Source: Phytoactinopolyspora halotolerans
Lineage (GTDB): Bacteria > Actinomycetota > Actinomycetes > Jiangellales > Jiangellaceae
Assembly: GCF_010550675.1 (NCBI RefSeq)
Contig: NZ_JAAGOA010000017.1
Location: 1 to 64,000, forward strand
Direction of reading: 5' to 3'
Length of the DNA stretch: 64,000 bases
Numbering within the stretch: position 1 is the first letter of the stretch; every line of letters begins with the position of its first letter. The notes beneath the pieces are model-generated. The model had not been told where the DNA came from and made no database searches. It saw only the letters and a program-made list of their open reading frames with translations. The position numbers and the translations under genes were made by a program. This document shows positions 8,286 to 16,206 of the stretch, in pieces.

Positions 8286-9424
8286 GGGAGTTGGTGTTTC
8301 GGGACGTCACCGTCCGGTTCGGCTCCGGTCATGGCGCCATCAACGCCGTCGACGGCGTGGACCTCGCCGTCCCGGCGGGTACCGTCGTCGGGCTGGTGGG
8401 CGAATCCGGGTCGGGGAAGTCGACTCTGGCCAAGGCCGCGGTCGGTCTGGTTCCCACGGCCGGCGGTGAGATCCTCCTGGACGACGTCGTGATGAGGCGT
8501 GCCCGGGACCGCCGTCGGCTGCAGATGGTCTTCCAGGACCCCTACTCGTCGCTGGACCCGAGGATGACGGTCGGCGACTCGATCGCCGAGGCCCTGCCGG
8601 GCCGCCGGGGCCGGGCGGCGCGCCGCTCCGAGGTAGCCCGACTGCTGGAGCTGGTGGACCTGGACCCGGCACGAGCCACCGAACTGCCGTCCGGTCTGTC
8701 CGGCGGGCAGCGCCAGCGGGTGGCGCTGGCCCGCGCCCTGGCAGCCGACCCGGAGGTGATCCTCGCCGACGAGGTCACCTCGGCGCTGGACGTGTCCGTC
8801 CAGGGCGCGGTGCTGAACCTGATCCGCGACCTGCAACGACGTCTAGGCCTGAGCATCCTGTTCATCTCGCACAATCTCGCCGTGGTGCGGTACGTGAGTG
8901 ACCTGATCGCCGTGATGTATCTGGGGCGGATCGTGGAGGTCGGCCCGGCCGCTGACGTGCTGAGCGCTCCGCAGCATCCGTACACCAGGACGCTGCTGGA
9001 TGCCGCGCCGCGGCTGGGCGCCTCGCTCGATGACGCCGTCCCGGCCGACAACGAGATCCTCGACGAGGAACCGCCGTCCCCGCATGACCCGCCGCCGGGG
9101 TGCCGGTTCCATCGCCGTTGCCCGATCGGCCCGCTGGTCGTCACCGACCGCACGATCTGCGCTGAGCAGGATCCGCACATCGACGCGGTCTCCCGGCCGC
9201 ACCGCGCCGCGTGTCACTTCGCCGGAGGCGAACATGTGAATGGTGCCGGAGGCGAACATGTGGATGGTGCCGGAGGCGAACATGTGGATGGTGCCGGAGG
9301 CGAACATGTGGATGGTGCCGGAGGCGGACGTGTGAATGGTGCCGGAGGCGGACGTGTGGGCGGTGCCGGAAGCGAAGACGCGAGCAGTGCCGGAAACCAG
9401 GTTCGGGAGGTGCCGACTCGATGA
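8282..9424 (+). CDS. Peptide ABC transporter ATP-binding protein, DppF/OppF type, with repeat tail
   Basis: A 380-residue ATPase subunit. Walker A GESGSGKST lies near residue 40, the signature LSGGQRQRVALARAL near 139, and Walker B reads LADEVTSALD, with Val where Pro is usual (DEPTSALD). The oligopeptide C-terminal Cys region PGCRFHRRCP is present. After residue 313 the protein ends in a low-complexity tail made of an eight-residue repeat (consensus HVDGAGGE), encoded by a 24-bp tandem array and not part of the ABC fold. ATG 8282 overlaps the previous stop (ATGA), and its own stop overlaps the next ATG (ATGA), so five genes from 3735 on are translationally linked. It pairs with the ATPase half of the preceding fusion. 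Confidence 0.92.
   Translation: MRELVFRDVTVRFGSGHGAINAVDGVDLAVPAGTVVGLVGESGSGKSTLAKAAVGLVPTAGGEILLDDVVMRRARDRRRLQMVFQDPYSSLDPRMTVGDSIAEALPGRRGRAARRSEVARLLELVDLDPARATELPSGLSGGQRQRVALARALAADPEVILADEVTSALDVSVQGAVLNLIRDLQRRLGLSILFISHNLAVVRYVSDLIAVMYLGRIVEVGPAADVLSAPQHPYTRTLLDAAPRLGASLDDAVPADNEILDEEPPSPHDPPPGCRFHRRCPIGPLVVTDRTICAEQDPHIDAVSRPHRAACHFAGGEHVNGAGGEHVDGAGGEHVDGAGGEHVDGAGGGRVNGAGGGRVGGAGSEDASSAGNQVREVPTR
9221..9400 (+). repeat. 24-bp coding minisatellite (about 7.5 units) at the 3' end of the DppF-type gene
   Basis: Units start at 9221, 9245, 9269, 9293, 9317, 9341 and 9365, with a partial unit from 9389. The first four are almost identical. Units 5 and 6 carry GGACGTG in place of AACATG, and unit 7 is decayed. 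Each unit encodes eight residues near HVDGAGGE, so copy-number changes keep the frame. The array is open in several frames. Confidence 0.95.
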
Positions 9425-12400
9425 CCCGTCGACTGACTGCGGACGACCTGTTCCGGCTGGAGGTCCCGGCGCAGCCGGCGATCTCGCCGGATGGATCCAC
9501 CGTGGTCTATGTGCTCACCTCGGCCGACCGCGAGGCTGACGAGAACCGCTCGGCGCTGTGGGCGGTGCCTTCCACGGGTGACGCCCCGCCGCGGCGGCTG
9601 ACGCGCGGCCCGGCTGACTCGTCGCCCGCGTGGTCTCCGGACGGTACGCACGTCGCGTTCCTGCGCGCGGACGACGGGCCGGCCCAGCTGTGGGTGCTGC
9701 CCGTCCACGGCGGTGAGGCCGAACGCCTGACGTCGCTCCCGGCAGGAGCCGGCGCTCCGGTGTGGAGTCCCGACGGGACTCGGATAGCCTTCGCCGCGGC
9801 CGTCGATACGTACGCCCTGGCCGGTGAGGACGACGCGGCACGGCAGCGCCGGTCCACCGCGCCGATCGTCATCGACCGGCTCGGTTACCAGGCCGACGGA
9901 GCGGGCCTGCTGCGCGGCCTGCGCACGCACGTGTTCGTCGTCGACGTCGACGTCGACACAGGCGTCGGCACCGGCGACGGAAACAGCAACGGCAGCGGCG
10001 ATGGAACCGGCGCCGTACGGCAGGTCACCTCCGGAGACTGGCACGCGAGCTCCCCGGCGTGGTCGCCGGACGGAGGGCGGCTGGCGTTCTCCGCCGCGAT
10101 GGCGCCGGACGCCGACCTCACCGCCGAGGCGGCCGTCTACGTCGCAGATCTGGGCGACGACGCCACCGAGCCGGTCTGGCGCGTCGTGGGGGACCCGCAC
10201 GGCCTCGCCGGCCCGGTAACCTGGTTTCCGGGCGGCGACGCTGTGCTCGTGGTCGGCCGTCGCGAGGTCGGCATCGGGCATGATCGGCTGCTGCGGGTAC
10301 CGCTCGACGGCGGTGAGACCGTCGACCTCACCGCGGGCTTCGACCGCAACGTGATGCCCGGCGGCCCCGGCTACCCGGGCGGGCTGCCGCAGTTCACCGC
10401 CGACGGCTCTCGTATCGTCTTCTGTGCCCGGAATCGTGGCTGCACTCATGCGTATGCCGTCGACGCCGACGGAGGCGAGCCGCGCCTCGTCGTCGGCGGA
10501 GGCGACCGTGTGGTGTCGGGACTCACGGTGGCGGGCGCCGCCGGCGGGTCCGCCGCCGTGGTGGTCGCGTCGCCGGATTCGTACGGTGAGGTCGCGGCGG
10601 TCGATCTGGACACCGGTGAGGAGACGATCGCGACCGATCACGCCGTCGCCGACGTCGAGCTGTTCGTGCCCGAAGAGCGGGTCTTCACCGTTTCCGACGG
10701 CACCGACGTCCACGGCTGGTTGATCCGCGATCCGGACGCGCCGACGCCCGCTCCGCTCCTGGTCGACGTGCACGGCGGCCCGCACAACGCGTGGAGCCCG
10801 GTGCCGGACCGCGGCCATGTGTATCACCAGCTGCTGGCCGCCCGCGGCTGGACCGTTCTGCTCCTCAATCCGCGCGGCAGCGACGGCTATGGCGAGGACT
10901 TCTTCACCGCCGCCGTCGGCGCCTGGGGGCTGGCCGACGAGCGCGACTTCCTGGACCCCGTCGATGAACTGGTGGCCGACGGCGCCGCCGACCCGGCGCG
11001 GCTGGCCCTCTGCGGCTACAGCTACGGCGGGTACATGACCTGCTGGCTGACCGGGCGTACCGGCCGGTTCGCCGCGGCCGTCGCGGGCGGAGTGGTATCC
11101 GATCTGGCCAGCATGGCGGGCACGTCGGACATGGGGCACCTGCTGGTGAAGCTGGAGACGGCGTTGCCGTTCGAGGACCCGGAGCGGTGTGCCGCCCAGT
11201 CGCCGTTCGTCAACGTCGCGAAGGTGACGACACCCACCCTGATCCTGCACGGCCTGGCCGACGACCGCTGCCCACGCGGCCAGGCCGAGCAGTGGTACGG
11301 CGCGCTGCGGGCTCGTGGCGTACCGTCCCAGCTCGTCCTCTATCCCGGAGCGTCGCACCTGTTCATCCTCGACGGCAGGCCGTCACACCGGCTGGACTAC
11401 GCACGCCGCATCGTCGACTGGATCACCCGGCACACCACCGAGACCACGACACAGACCACCACGAAGGAGAGGCCCATGACCAGCACCGCACTCGACCAGG
11501 AACACTGGGAACGGCGCCTCGCCGAGCTGGCGAAGAAGTACAACGTGCCCGGTGCCGCGCTGGGCATCGGCCGCGGCGAGGAAACGCTCGAGGCAGCGTA
11601 CGGCGTCACCAACGTGGACACCGGCGTGGAGGTCACCACCGACACGCTCTTCCAAATCGGTTCGATCACCAAGGTGTGGACGGCGACGGTCGTCATGGCG
11701 CTGGCGGATGCGGGCAAGCTGGACATCGACGAACCGGTGGTGACGTATCTGCCGGAGTTCGCGCTCGCCGACGACGACGTGACCCGACGGGTTACCATGC
11801 GCCACCTGCTGACCCATACCAGCGGCATCGACGGCGACTTCTTCTTCGACTCCGGACGTGGCGACGAGTGCCTGGAGCGCTACGTCGAGGCGCTGGCCGG
11901 TCTGCGGCTGAACCATCCGCTCGGGGCGACCTGGTCCTACTGCAACGCCGGCTTCACGACGGCGGGACGGGTGATCGAGAAACTCACCGGCCAGGTGTGG
12001 GACGCGGCGATGAAGGAGCTGCTGTTCACGCCGCTGGGCCTCGGCCACACGGTGACGTTGCCGGATGATGCGCTGCTGTACCGGACGGCGGTGGGCCACG
12101 TCCACGAGGGCGACGAGGAGCCGCGCCGGGCCCCGGTGTGGGTGTTGCCCCGGTCCGCGGGGCCGGCCGGGTTGATCGCGTCGACCGTCGGCGACGTGCT
12201 CACCTTCGCCCGGATGCACCTGTCCGGTGGGGCGGCGGCGGACGGCACGCGGGTGCTCTCGGACGAGTCCACCGCGGCGATGCAGGCCGACGAAGTGCGG
12301 CTGCCCGACCCGTACACCCTCGCCGACTCGTGGGGTTTGGGCTGGTTCCGGCTGGACTGGAACGGCACCCGGCTGGTCGGCCATGACGGCAACACCATCG

Positions 12401-12849
12401 GCCAGTCGGCGTTCCTGCGGATCTTGCCCGAGCAGAACATGGCCGTCACCTTGCTGGCCAACGGGGGTGCCACCCGAGACCTGTACGAGACACTCATTCG
12501 CGAGGTGTTCCGGGAGGTCGCCGGGGTGGAGATGGCGACGCCGCTGGTCCCGCCGGACGAACGGGTGGACGCTGACATCACGCCGCATGTGGGCACGTAC
12601 GAACGCACCAGCGTGCGCATGGACGTCTGGCAGGGCGACGAAGGGCCGCGGCTGCGGCTGACCGACACGCATGATCTGGCCGGCCTGGAACGCGAGGTGA
12701 AGGAGCTCGATCTGGTGCCGGTACGGGAGAACCTGTATCTGGTACGGTTCCCCGGCGCGGAGACCTGGATGCCGGTCACCTTCTACGCGCTGGACGACGG
12801 CACGCCGTACATGCACCTCGGCGCTCGGGCCACCCCCAAGTCCGCATGA
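9421..12849 (+). CDS. S9-family prolyl oligopeptidase-type peptidase fused in frame to a serine beta-lactamase-fold hydrolase
   Basis: One open frame of 1142 residues holds two enzymes. Residues 1-685 are an S9 acylaminoacyl-peptidase-like protein: an N-terminal beta-propeller with TolB-like ISPDGS and WSPDGT blades, then an alpha/beta-hydrolase with the triad Ser534 (CGYSYGGYM), Asp614 (ADDRCP) and His646 (GASHLF). A threonine-rich linker (HTTETTTQTTTKERP) leads to residues 686-1142, a class-C/D-aminopeptidase-like beta-lactamase-fold domain. Counted from its own Met, it has Ser63xxLys66 (GSITK), Tyr155 in WSYCNAG, and HDGNTIG near 303. No stop separates them, yet a strong ribosome site and ATG at 11476 could start the second domain alone. 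ATG 9421 overlaps the transporter stop. Likely role is peptide trimming after import; the second domain may act on D-residues, esters or amides. True antibiotic resistance is not implied. Confidence 0.88.
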   Translation: MTRRLTADDLFRLEVPAQPAISPDGSTVVYVLTSADREADENRSALWAVPSTGDAPPRRLTRGPADSSPAWSPDGTHVAFLRADDGPAQLWVLPVHGGEAERLTSLPAGAGAPVWSPDGTRIAFAAAVDTYALAGEDDAARQRRSTAPIVIDRLGYQADGAGLLRGLRTHVFVVDVDVDTGVGTGDGNSNGSGDGTGAVRQVTSGDWHASSPAWSPDGGRLAFSAAMAPDADLTAEAAVYVADLGDDATEPVWRVVGDPHGLAGPVTWFPGGDAVLVVGRREVGIGHDRLLRVPLDGGETVDLTAGFDRNVMPGGPGYPGGLPQFTADGSRIVFCARNRGCTHAYAVDADGGEPRLVVGGGDRVVSGLTVAGAAGGSAAVVVASPDSYGEVAAVDLDTGEETIATDHAVADVELFVPEERVFTVSDGTDVHGWLIRDPDAPTPAPLLVDVHGGPHNAWSPVPDRGHVYHQLLAARGWTVLLLNPRGSDGYGEDFFTAAVGAWGLADERDFLDPVDELVADGAADPARLALCGYSYGGYMTCWLTGRTGRFAAAVAGGVVSDLASMAGTSDMGHLLVKLETALPFEDPERCAAQSPFVNVAKVTTPTLILHGLADDRCPRGQAEQWYGALRARGVPSQLVLYPGASHLFILDGRPSHRLDYARRIVDWITRHTTETTTQTTTKERPMTSTALDQEHWERRLAELAKKYNVPGAALGIGRGEETLEAAYGVTNVDTGVEVTTDTLFQIGSITKVWTATVVMALADAGKLDIDEPVVTYLPEFALADDDVTRRVTMRHLLTHTSGIDGDFFFDSGRGDECLERYVEALAGLRLNHPLGATWSYCNAGFTTAGRVIEKLTGQVWDAAMKELLFTPLGLGHTVTLPDDALLYRTAVGHVHEGDEEPRRAPVWVLPRSAGPAGLIASTVGDVLTFARMHLSGGAAADGTRVLSDESTAAMQADEVRLPDPYTLADSWGLGWFRLDWNGTRLVGHDGNTIGQSAFLRILPEQNMAVTLLANGGATRDLYETLIREVFREVAGVEMATPLVPPDERVDADITPHVGTYERTSVRMDVWQGDEGPRLRLTDTHDLAGLEREVKELDLVPVRENLYLVRFPGAETWMPVTFYALDDGTPYMHLGARATPKSA
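11464..11478 (+). promoter_or_regulatory. Internal ribosome-binding site and ATG inside the S9/beta-lactamase frame
   Basis: AAGGAG at 11464-11469 lies six bases before ATG 11476, which is exactly in frame with the upstream peptidase. It is as good as the best Shine-Dalgarno sequences in this window and lies where a separate beta-lactamase gene would begin. The cell could therefore make both the 1142-residue fusion and a free 457-residue hydrolase. Confidence 0.6.
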
Positions 12850-13012
12850 GCGGCGAGACGCCGAGCGAGTGGAGTGGACGGCGGAGCGAGGAACGAGCGG
12901 AGGCGTCCGTGGAGCGAGCGAGAAGTCGAGCGCGACTAGAAAACATGAGCGGCGAGACGCCGAGCGAGCGGAGCCGTCCGTGGAGCGAGCGAGAAGTCGA
13001 GCGCGGCCAGAG
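12845..13012 (+). repeat. GAGCG-rich dispersed repeat, two copies in direct orientation
   Basis: Copy 1 starts at 12845 and overlaps the stop of the fused hydrolase gene. Copy 2 starts at 12944 and runs to the M20 start. Both begin CATGAGCGGCGAGACGCCGA and share a later block ending in GAGAAGTCGAGCGCG. Copy 1 has about 29 extra bases in the middle. The core GGCGAGRCGCCGAGCGAG also recurs in the array near 35.7 kb. The stretch is otherwise non-coding. Confidence 0.85.
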
Positions 13013-14140
13013 ATGATGAGCACAGACCGACCGGACCTCGAGGCGATGGTGGCCGACCTCGGCTCCCTGGTCGGGTGCGAGTCGCCGTCGTCGGACCTGA
13101 CGGCGGTGGCTCGCGGCGCCGACGTCGTCGCGGAGCTAGGTTGCCGGCTGACCGGTGCCGCGCCAGAGCGGCTGATTCTGGACGGCTGCACTCACCTGCG
13201 GTGGAGCTTCGGCGAGGGTGACCGGGTACTGCTGCTCGGCCACCAGGACACGGTGTGGCCGATCGGTTCGTTGGCGGACCATCCTTGGCGGGTCCAGGAC
13301 GGCGTGGCCTACGGGCCGGGCTGCTTCGACATGAAGGCCGGCCTGGTGCAGTTGTTCCACGCACTGGCGTCGCTGTCGTCGCTCGACGGTGTCACCGTCC
13401 TGATCACCGGCGATGAGGAACTCGGTGCGCCGACGTCGCGCCGGCTGATCGAGGAGGAGTCGCGCCGGGTGGCTGCGGCCCTCGTCCTCGAAGGCAGCGC
13501 GGACGGCGGCGCGCTGAAGACGTCGCGGAACGGCATCGCCCAGTACGAGCTGCGGGTACACGGCCGCGCGGCGCACGCCGGACTGGAGCCGTGGAACGGG
13601 GTCAACGCCTCGGTCGAGCTGGCGCACCAGATTCTCGCGCTCACCGCCCTCGACGGCGGATCCGCGGGCGGCGCCACGGTCACGCCGACCGTCGTCGCCG
13701 GCGGCACCACCATGAACACCGTGCCGGCCGAGGCCTCGGTCCGGGTCGACGTGCGTGTGCCCACCGGGGCGGAAGCGCGCCGGGTCGACACCGCGATCCA
13801 CGCGCTGGCGCCGCGACTGCCGGGGGCGCGGCTGGAGGTCATGTCCGGTCCCAGCCACCCGCCCCTGGAGGCTGCGGCGTCAGCCGAGCTGTACCGGCTG
13901 GCCGAGGAGCTGGCCGCCGCGCATGGGATGCCGCCGCTGGGAGGGGCGCACGTCGGCGGTGCCTCGGACGGCAACATCGCCGCCGGGGTGGGAACGCCGA
14001 CACTGGACGGCCTGGGCGCTGTCGGCGGGGGAGCGCATGCCCCCGGCGAGCACGTGCGGGTGGCGGAGATGCCGCTGCGCGCAGCGCTCCTGGCGGACCT
14101 GGTCGTGAGGCTACAGAAGGAACGGAGCGTGCAGCGATGA
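13013..14140 (+). CDS. M20-family metallo-amidohydrolase, probable N-succinyl/acyl-L-amino-acid deacylase
   Basis: A 375-residue zinc hydrolase of the M20 clan (carboxypeptidase G2/ArgE/DapE relatives). Di-metal ligands can be read in order: GHQDTVWP (His and catalytic Asp), DMKAG (bridging Asp), TGDEELG (general-base Glu and ligand Glu), and the late His in HAPGEH. The dimerisation-domain His is in RAAHAGLEPW. Two adjacent ATGs (13013, 13016) follow a weak ribosome site donated by the repeat upstream. The stop overlaps the GNAT start by four bases (ATGA). In a three-gene run with a GNAT enzyme and an N-succinylamino-acid racemase, the likely job is release of L-amino acids from their N-succinyl form. 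A general peptidase or acylase function is the alternative. Confidence 0.85.
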   Translation: MMSTDRPDLEAMVADLGSLVGCESPSSDLTAVARGADVVAELGCRLTGAAPERLILDGCTHLRWSFGEGDRVLLLGHQDTVWPIGSLADHPWRVQDGVAYGPGCFDMKAGLVQLFHALASLSSLDGVTVLITGDEELGAPTSRRLIEEESRRVAAALVLEGSADGGALKTSRNGIAQYELRVHGRAAHAGLEPWNGVNASVELAHQILALTALDGGSAGGATVTPTVVAGGTTMNTVPAEASVRVDVRVPTGAEARRVDTAIHALAPRLPGARLEVMSGPSHPPLEAAASAELYRLAEELAAAHGMPPLGGAHVGGASDGNIAAGVGTPTLDGLGAVGGGAHAPGEHVRVAEMPLRAALLADLVVRLQKERSVQR

Positions 14141-15084
14141 GCGACGGATCGAGGCCGGCCACCGTCGACGCGGTACGGCTGGAGCCGGGAGCCGGGATCT
14201 CCACGTCCGTCGTGGCTCAGGCCGCCGAGTCGGCGCACCGGGCGGCGGAACGGTCGGGGGTAGAGGTACGGGTCCTGCACGAACTTGTCGAGCTGACCAG
14301 CGTCGTCGATCTGTTCGACCGGATCTGGCGGCCGGACGGCAACAGTCCGCTGGTCAACATCGAGCAGTTACGGGCGTTGAGCCACGCCGGGAACTATCTG
14401 GCCGGTGCGTTCGACGACGGCCGGCTGGTGGGAGCGTGTGTCGGCTTCTTCGCTGCGCCGCCGGGCGTCGGCCTGCATTCGCATATCGCCGGGGTGGCCG
14501 GAGAGGCGCAGGGCCGCAGCGTGGGCTTCGCGCTCAAGCTGCACCAGCGGGCGTGGGCCCTGGAACGGGGCCTTGCCGAGATCACCTGGACCTTCGATCC
14601 GTTGATCCGGCGTAACGCGTACTTCAACCTGGTCAAGCTCGGCGCCCGCCCACGGGAGTACCTCGTCGACTTCTACGGCCAGATCGATGACGCCATCAAC
14701 GCCGGTCAAGGCACCGATCGGCTGCTCGTGGCATGGGACCTCACCGCTGACGTCGTCGTGCGGACGTGTTCCGGCGACCGGTCCGAGCTGGATCAGGCGC
14801 GCCTGCAGGCGGACGGCGCCGTCATCGGCCTGTCCGAGGACGGCACGGGCGGGCCGGCGACGGCACCCGCGGCGGTCCGGCGCGACGCGGCCACCGTCCT
14901 GGTCCGCACACCACCGGACGTGGAGGCGCTCCGGCGCTCGGATCCGGAGACCGCGCGCCGATGGCGGTTCGCCCTCCGGGACGTCCTCGGCGAGCTGCTC
15001 GACGACGACGCGCAGGTGACCGGGTTCTCCAGAGCGGGCTGGTACGCGGTGCACAGACCGAGACACGCCAGGAGGCCGTCGTGA
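14137..15084 (+). CDS. GNAT-fold acyltransferase, candidate D-amino-acid N-succinyltransferase
   Basis: A 315-residue protein of the large GNAT type (COG3375-like), about twice the size of a minimal GNAT. The acyl-CoA-binding region is recognised in GEAQGRSVGFALKLHQRAWA, and the conserved block ITWTFDPLIRRNAYFNLVKL follows. ATG 14137 overlaps the M20 stop (ATGA), with GGAG at 14124-14127. The stop overlaps the GTG of the racemase gene (GTGA). Proteins of this kind sit next to N-succinylamino-acid racemases. In a characterised Geobacillus pathway a GNAT enzyme succinylates D-amino acids from succinyl-CoA. That role is inferred here from the gene order and family only. Confidence 0.8.
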   Translation: MSDGSRPATVDAVRLEPGAGISTSVVAQAAESAHRAAERSGVEVRVLHELVELTSVVDLFDRIWRPDGNSPLVNIEQLRALSHAGNYLAGAFDDGRLVGACVGFFAAPPGVGLHSHIAGVAGEAQGRSVGFALKLHQRAWALERGLAEITWTFDPLIRRNAYFNLVKLGARPREYLVDFYGQIDDAINAGQGTDRLLVAWDLTADVVVRTCSGDRSELDQARLQADGAVIGLSEDGTGGPATAPAAVRRDAATVLVRTPPDVEALRRSDPETARRWRFALRDVLGELLDDDAQVTGFSRAGWYAVHRPRHARRPS

Positions 15085-16205
15085 AACTCACCGGGTTCGA
15101 ACTGATCCGGGTCGCCATGCCGCTGGTGGCGCCGTTCCGGACGTCGTTCGGCGTCGAGCATGAACGAGACGTGCTGATGGTGCGGGCGGTGACGCCGGAC
15201 GCCCATGGCTGGGGTGAATGCGTCGCGATGAGCGAGCCGCTGTACTCGTCCGAGTACGTGGACGGCGCCGCCGACGTGATCCGCCGGTTCCTGGCGCCGC
15301 GGCTGCTGGCGGCCGGAGAGCTCCACCCGCACCAGGTGTGCGACCTGCTGGAGCCGATGAAGGGGCACCGGATGGCGAAAGCGGCGTTGGAGACCGCCGT
15401 TCTGGACGCGTGGCTGCGGGAGCGGGGCGAGTCCTTCGGCGCCCACCTCGGGGCGGTGCGCGACCGGGTGCCGGCCGGGGTGTCCGTCGGGATCATGGAC
15501 ACCATTCCGCGGTTGCTGGATGCCGTCGACGGCTACCTGGCGCAGGGGTATCTGCGGATCAAGCTGAAGATCGAGCCCGGCTGGGACGTCGAACCGGTGC
15601 GGGCGGTCCGGGAGCGGTTCGGGGATGAGCTGCTGCTTCAGGTGGATGCGAACGCCGCCTACACGCTGGCGGACGCCGCCACCCTGGCTCGCCTGGACGC
15701 CTTCGACCTGCTGCTGATCGAGCAGCCGTTGGCCGAGGACGACCTGCGACAGCACGCCGAGCTGGCCCGGCTGGTCCGCACCCCGATCTGCCTGGACGAG
15801 TCGATCGTGTCGGCCAAGGTGGCCGCGGACGCGATCGCCCTGCGGGCTACCCGGGTGATCAACATCAAGCCGGGCCGCGTCGGCGGATACCTGGAGGCGC
15901 GCCGGATCCATGACCTGTGCCAGGCGCACGGGATCCCGGTCTGGTGCGGCGGGATGCTGGAGACCGGGATCGGGCGGGCGGCGAACGTGGCGCTGGCCGC
16001 ACTGCCCGGGTTCAGCCTGCCGGGTGACACGTCGGCGTCGGACCGGTACTACGCACAGGACATCACCGAGCCGTTCGTGCTCGGCCCGGACGGGCACGTC
16101 GAGGTGCCGTCCGGCCCCGGGATCGGTATCGAGCCGGTGGCCGACGTGCTGCGTGCCCGGACCACGAGTTCGCAATGGCTGGGAGCCGGCGACCTGGGTT
16201 CGTAA
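15081..16205 (+). CDS. N-succinylamino-acid racemase / o-succinylbenzoate synthase-family enolase
   Basis: A 374-residue enolase-superfamily enzyme of the muconate-lactonising subgroup. Catalytic and metal residues fall at Lys161-x-Lys163 (RIKLKIEPG), Asp189 (VDANAAY), Glu214 (LIEQPL), Asp239 (LDES) and Lys263 (INIKPGRVGG). This matches the Lys163/Asp189/Glu214/Asp239/Lys263 pattern of the Amycolatopsis racemase. Arg266 after Lys263, a marker of the NSAR/OSBS subfamily, is also present. GTG 15081 has a perfect AGGAGG (15070-15075) and overlaps the GNAT stop. It should epimerise N-succinyl-D- to N-succinyl-L-amino acids. Because no other men genes are nearby and GNAT and M20 partners are, racemase is preferred over a menaquinone role. 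Confidence 0.88.
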   Translation: MKLTGFELIRVAMPLVAPFRTSFGVEHERDVLMVRAVTPDAHGWGECVAMSEPLYSSEYVDGAADVIRRFLAPRLLAAGELHPHQVCDLLEPMKGHRMAKAALETAVLDAWLRERGESFGAHLGAVRDRVPAGVSVGIMDTIPRLLDAVDGYLAQGYLRIKLKIEPGWDVEPVRAVRERFGDELLLQVDANAAYTLADAATLARLDAFDLLLIEQPLAEDDLRQHAELARLVRTPICLDESIVSAKVAADAIALRATRVINIKPGRVGGYLEARRIHDLCQAHGIPVWCGGMLETGIGRAANVALAALPGFSLPGDTSASDRYYAQDITEPFVLGPDGHVEVPSGPGIGIEPVADVLRARTTSSQWLGAGDLGS

Positions 16206-16206
16206 G

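Noticed and set aside
9221-9400. Possible CRISPR array
   Set aside because: The 24-bp units abut one another with no spacers and continue an open reading frame.
9214-11358. A 714-codon open frame on the minus strand opposite the S9 peptidase
   Set aside because: It lies fully antisense to a gene with intact catalytic motifs and has Arg/His/Gly-rich composition without any family motif. Long antisense frames are expected at this GC content.
11476-12849. Beta-lactamase domain as an antibiotic-resistance gene
   Set aside because: It has SxxK and Tyr motifs, but HDG in place of KTG, no signal peptide, and a peptide-catabolism context. A peptidase or esterase role is more likely.
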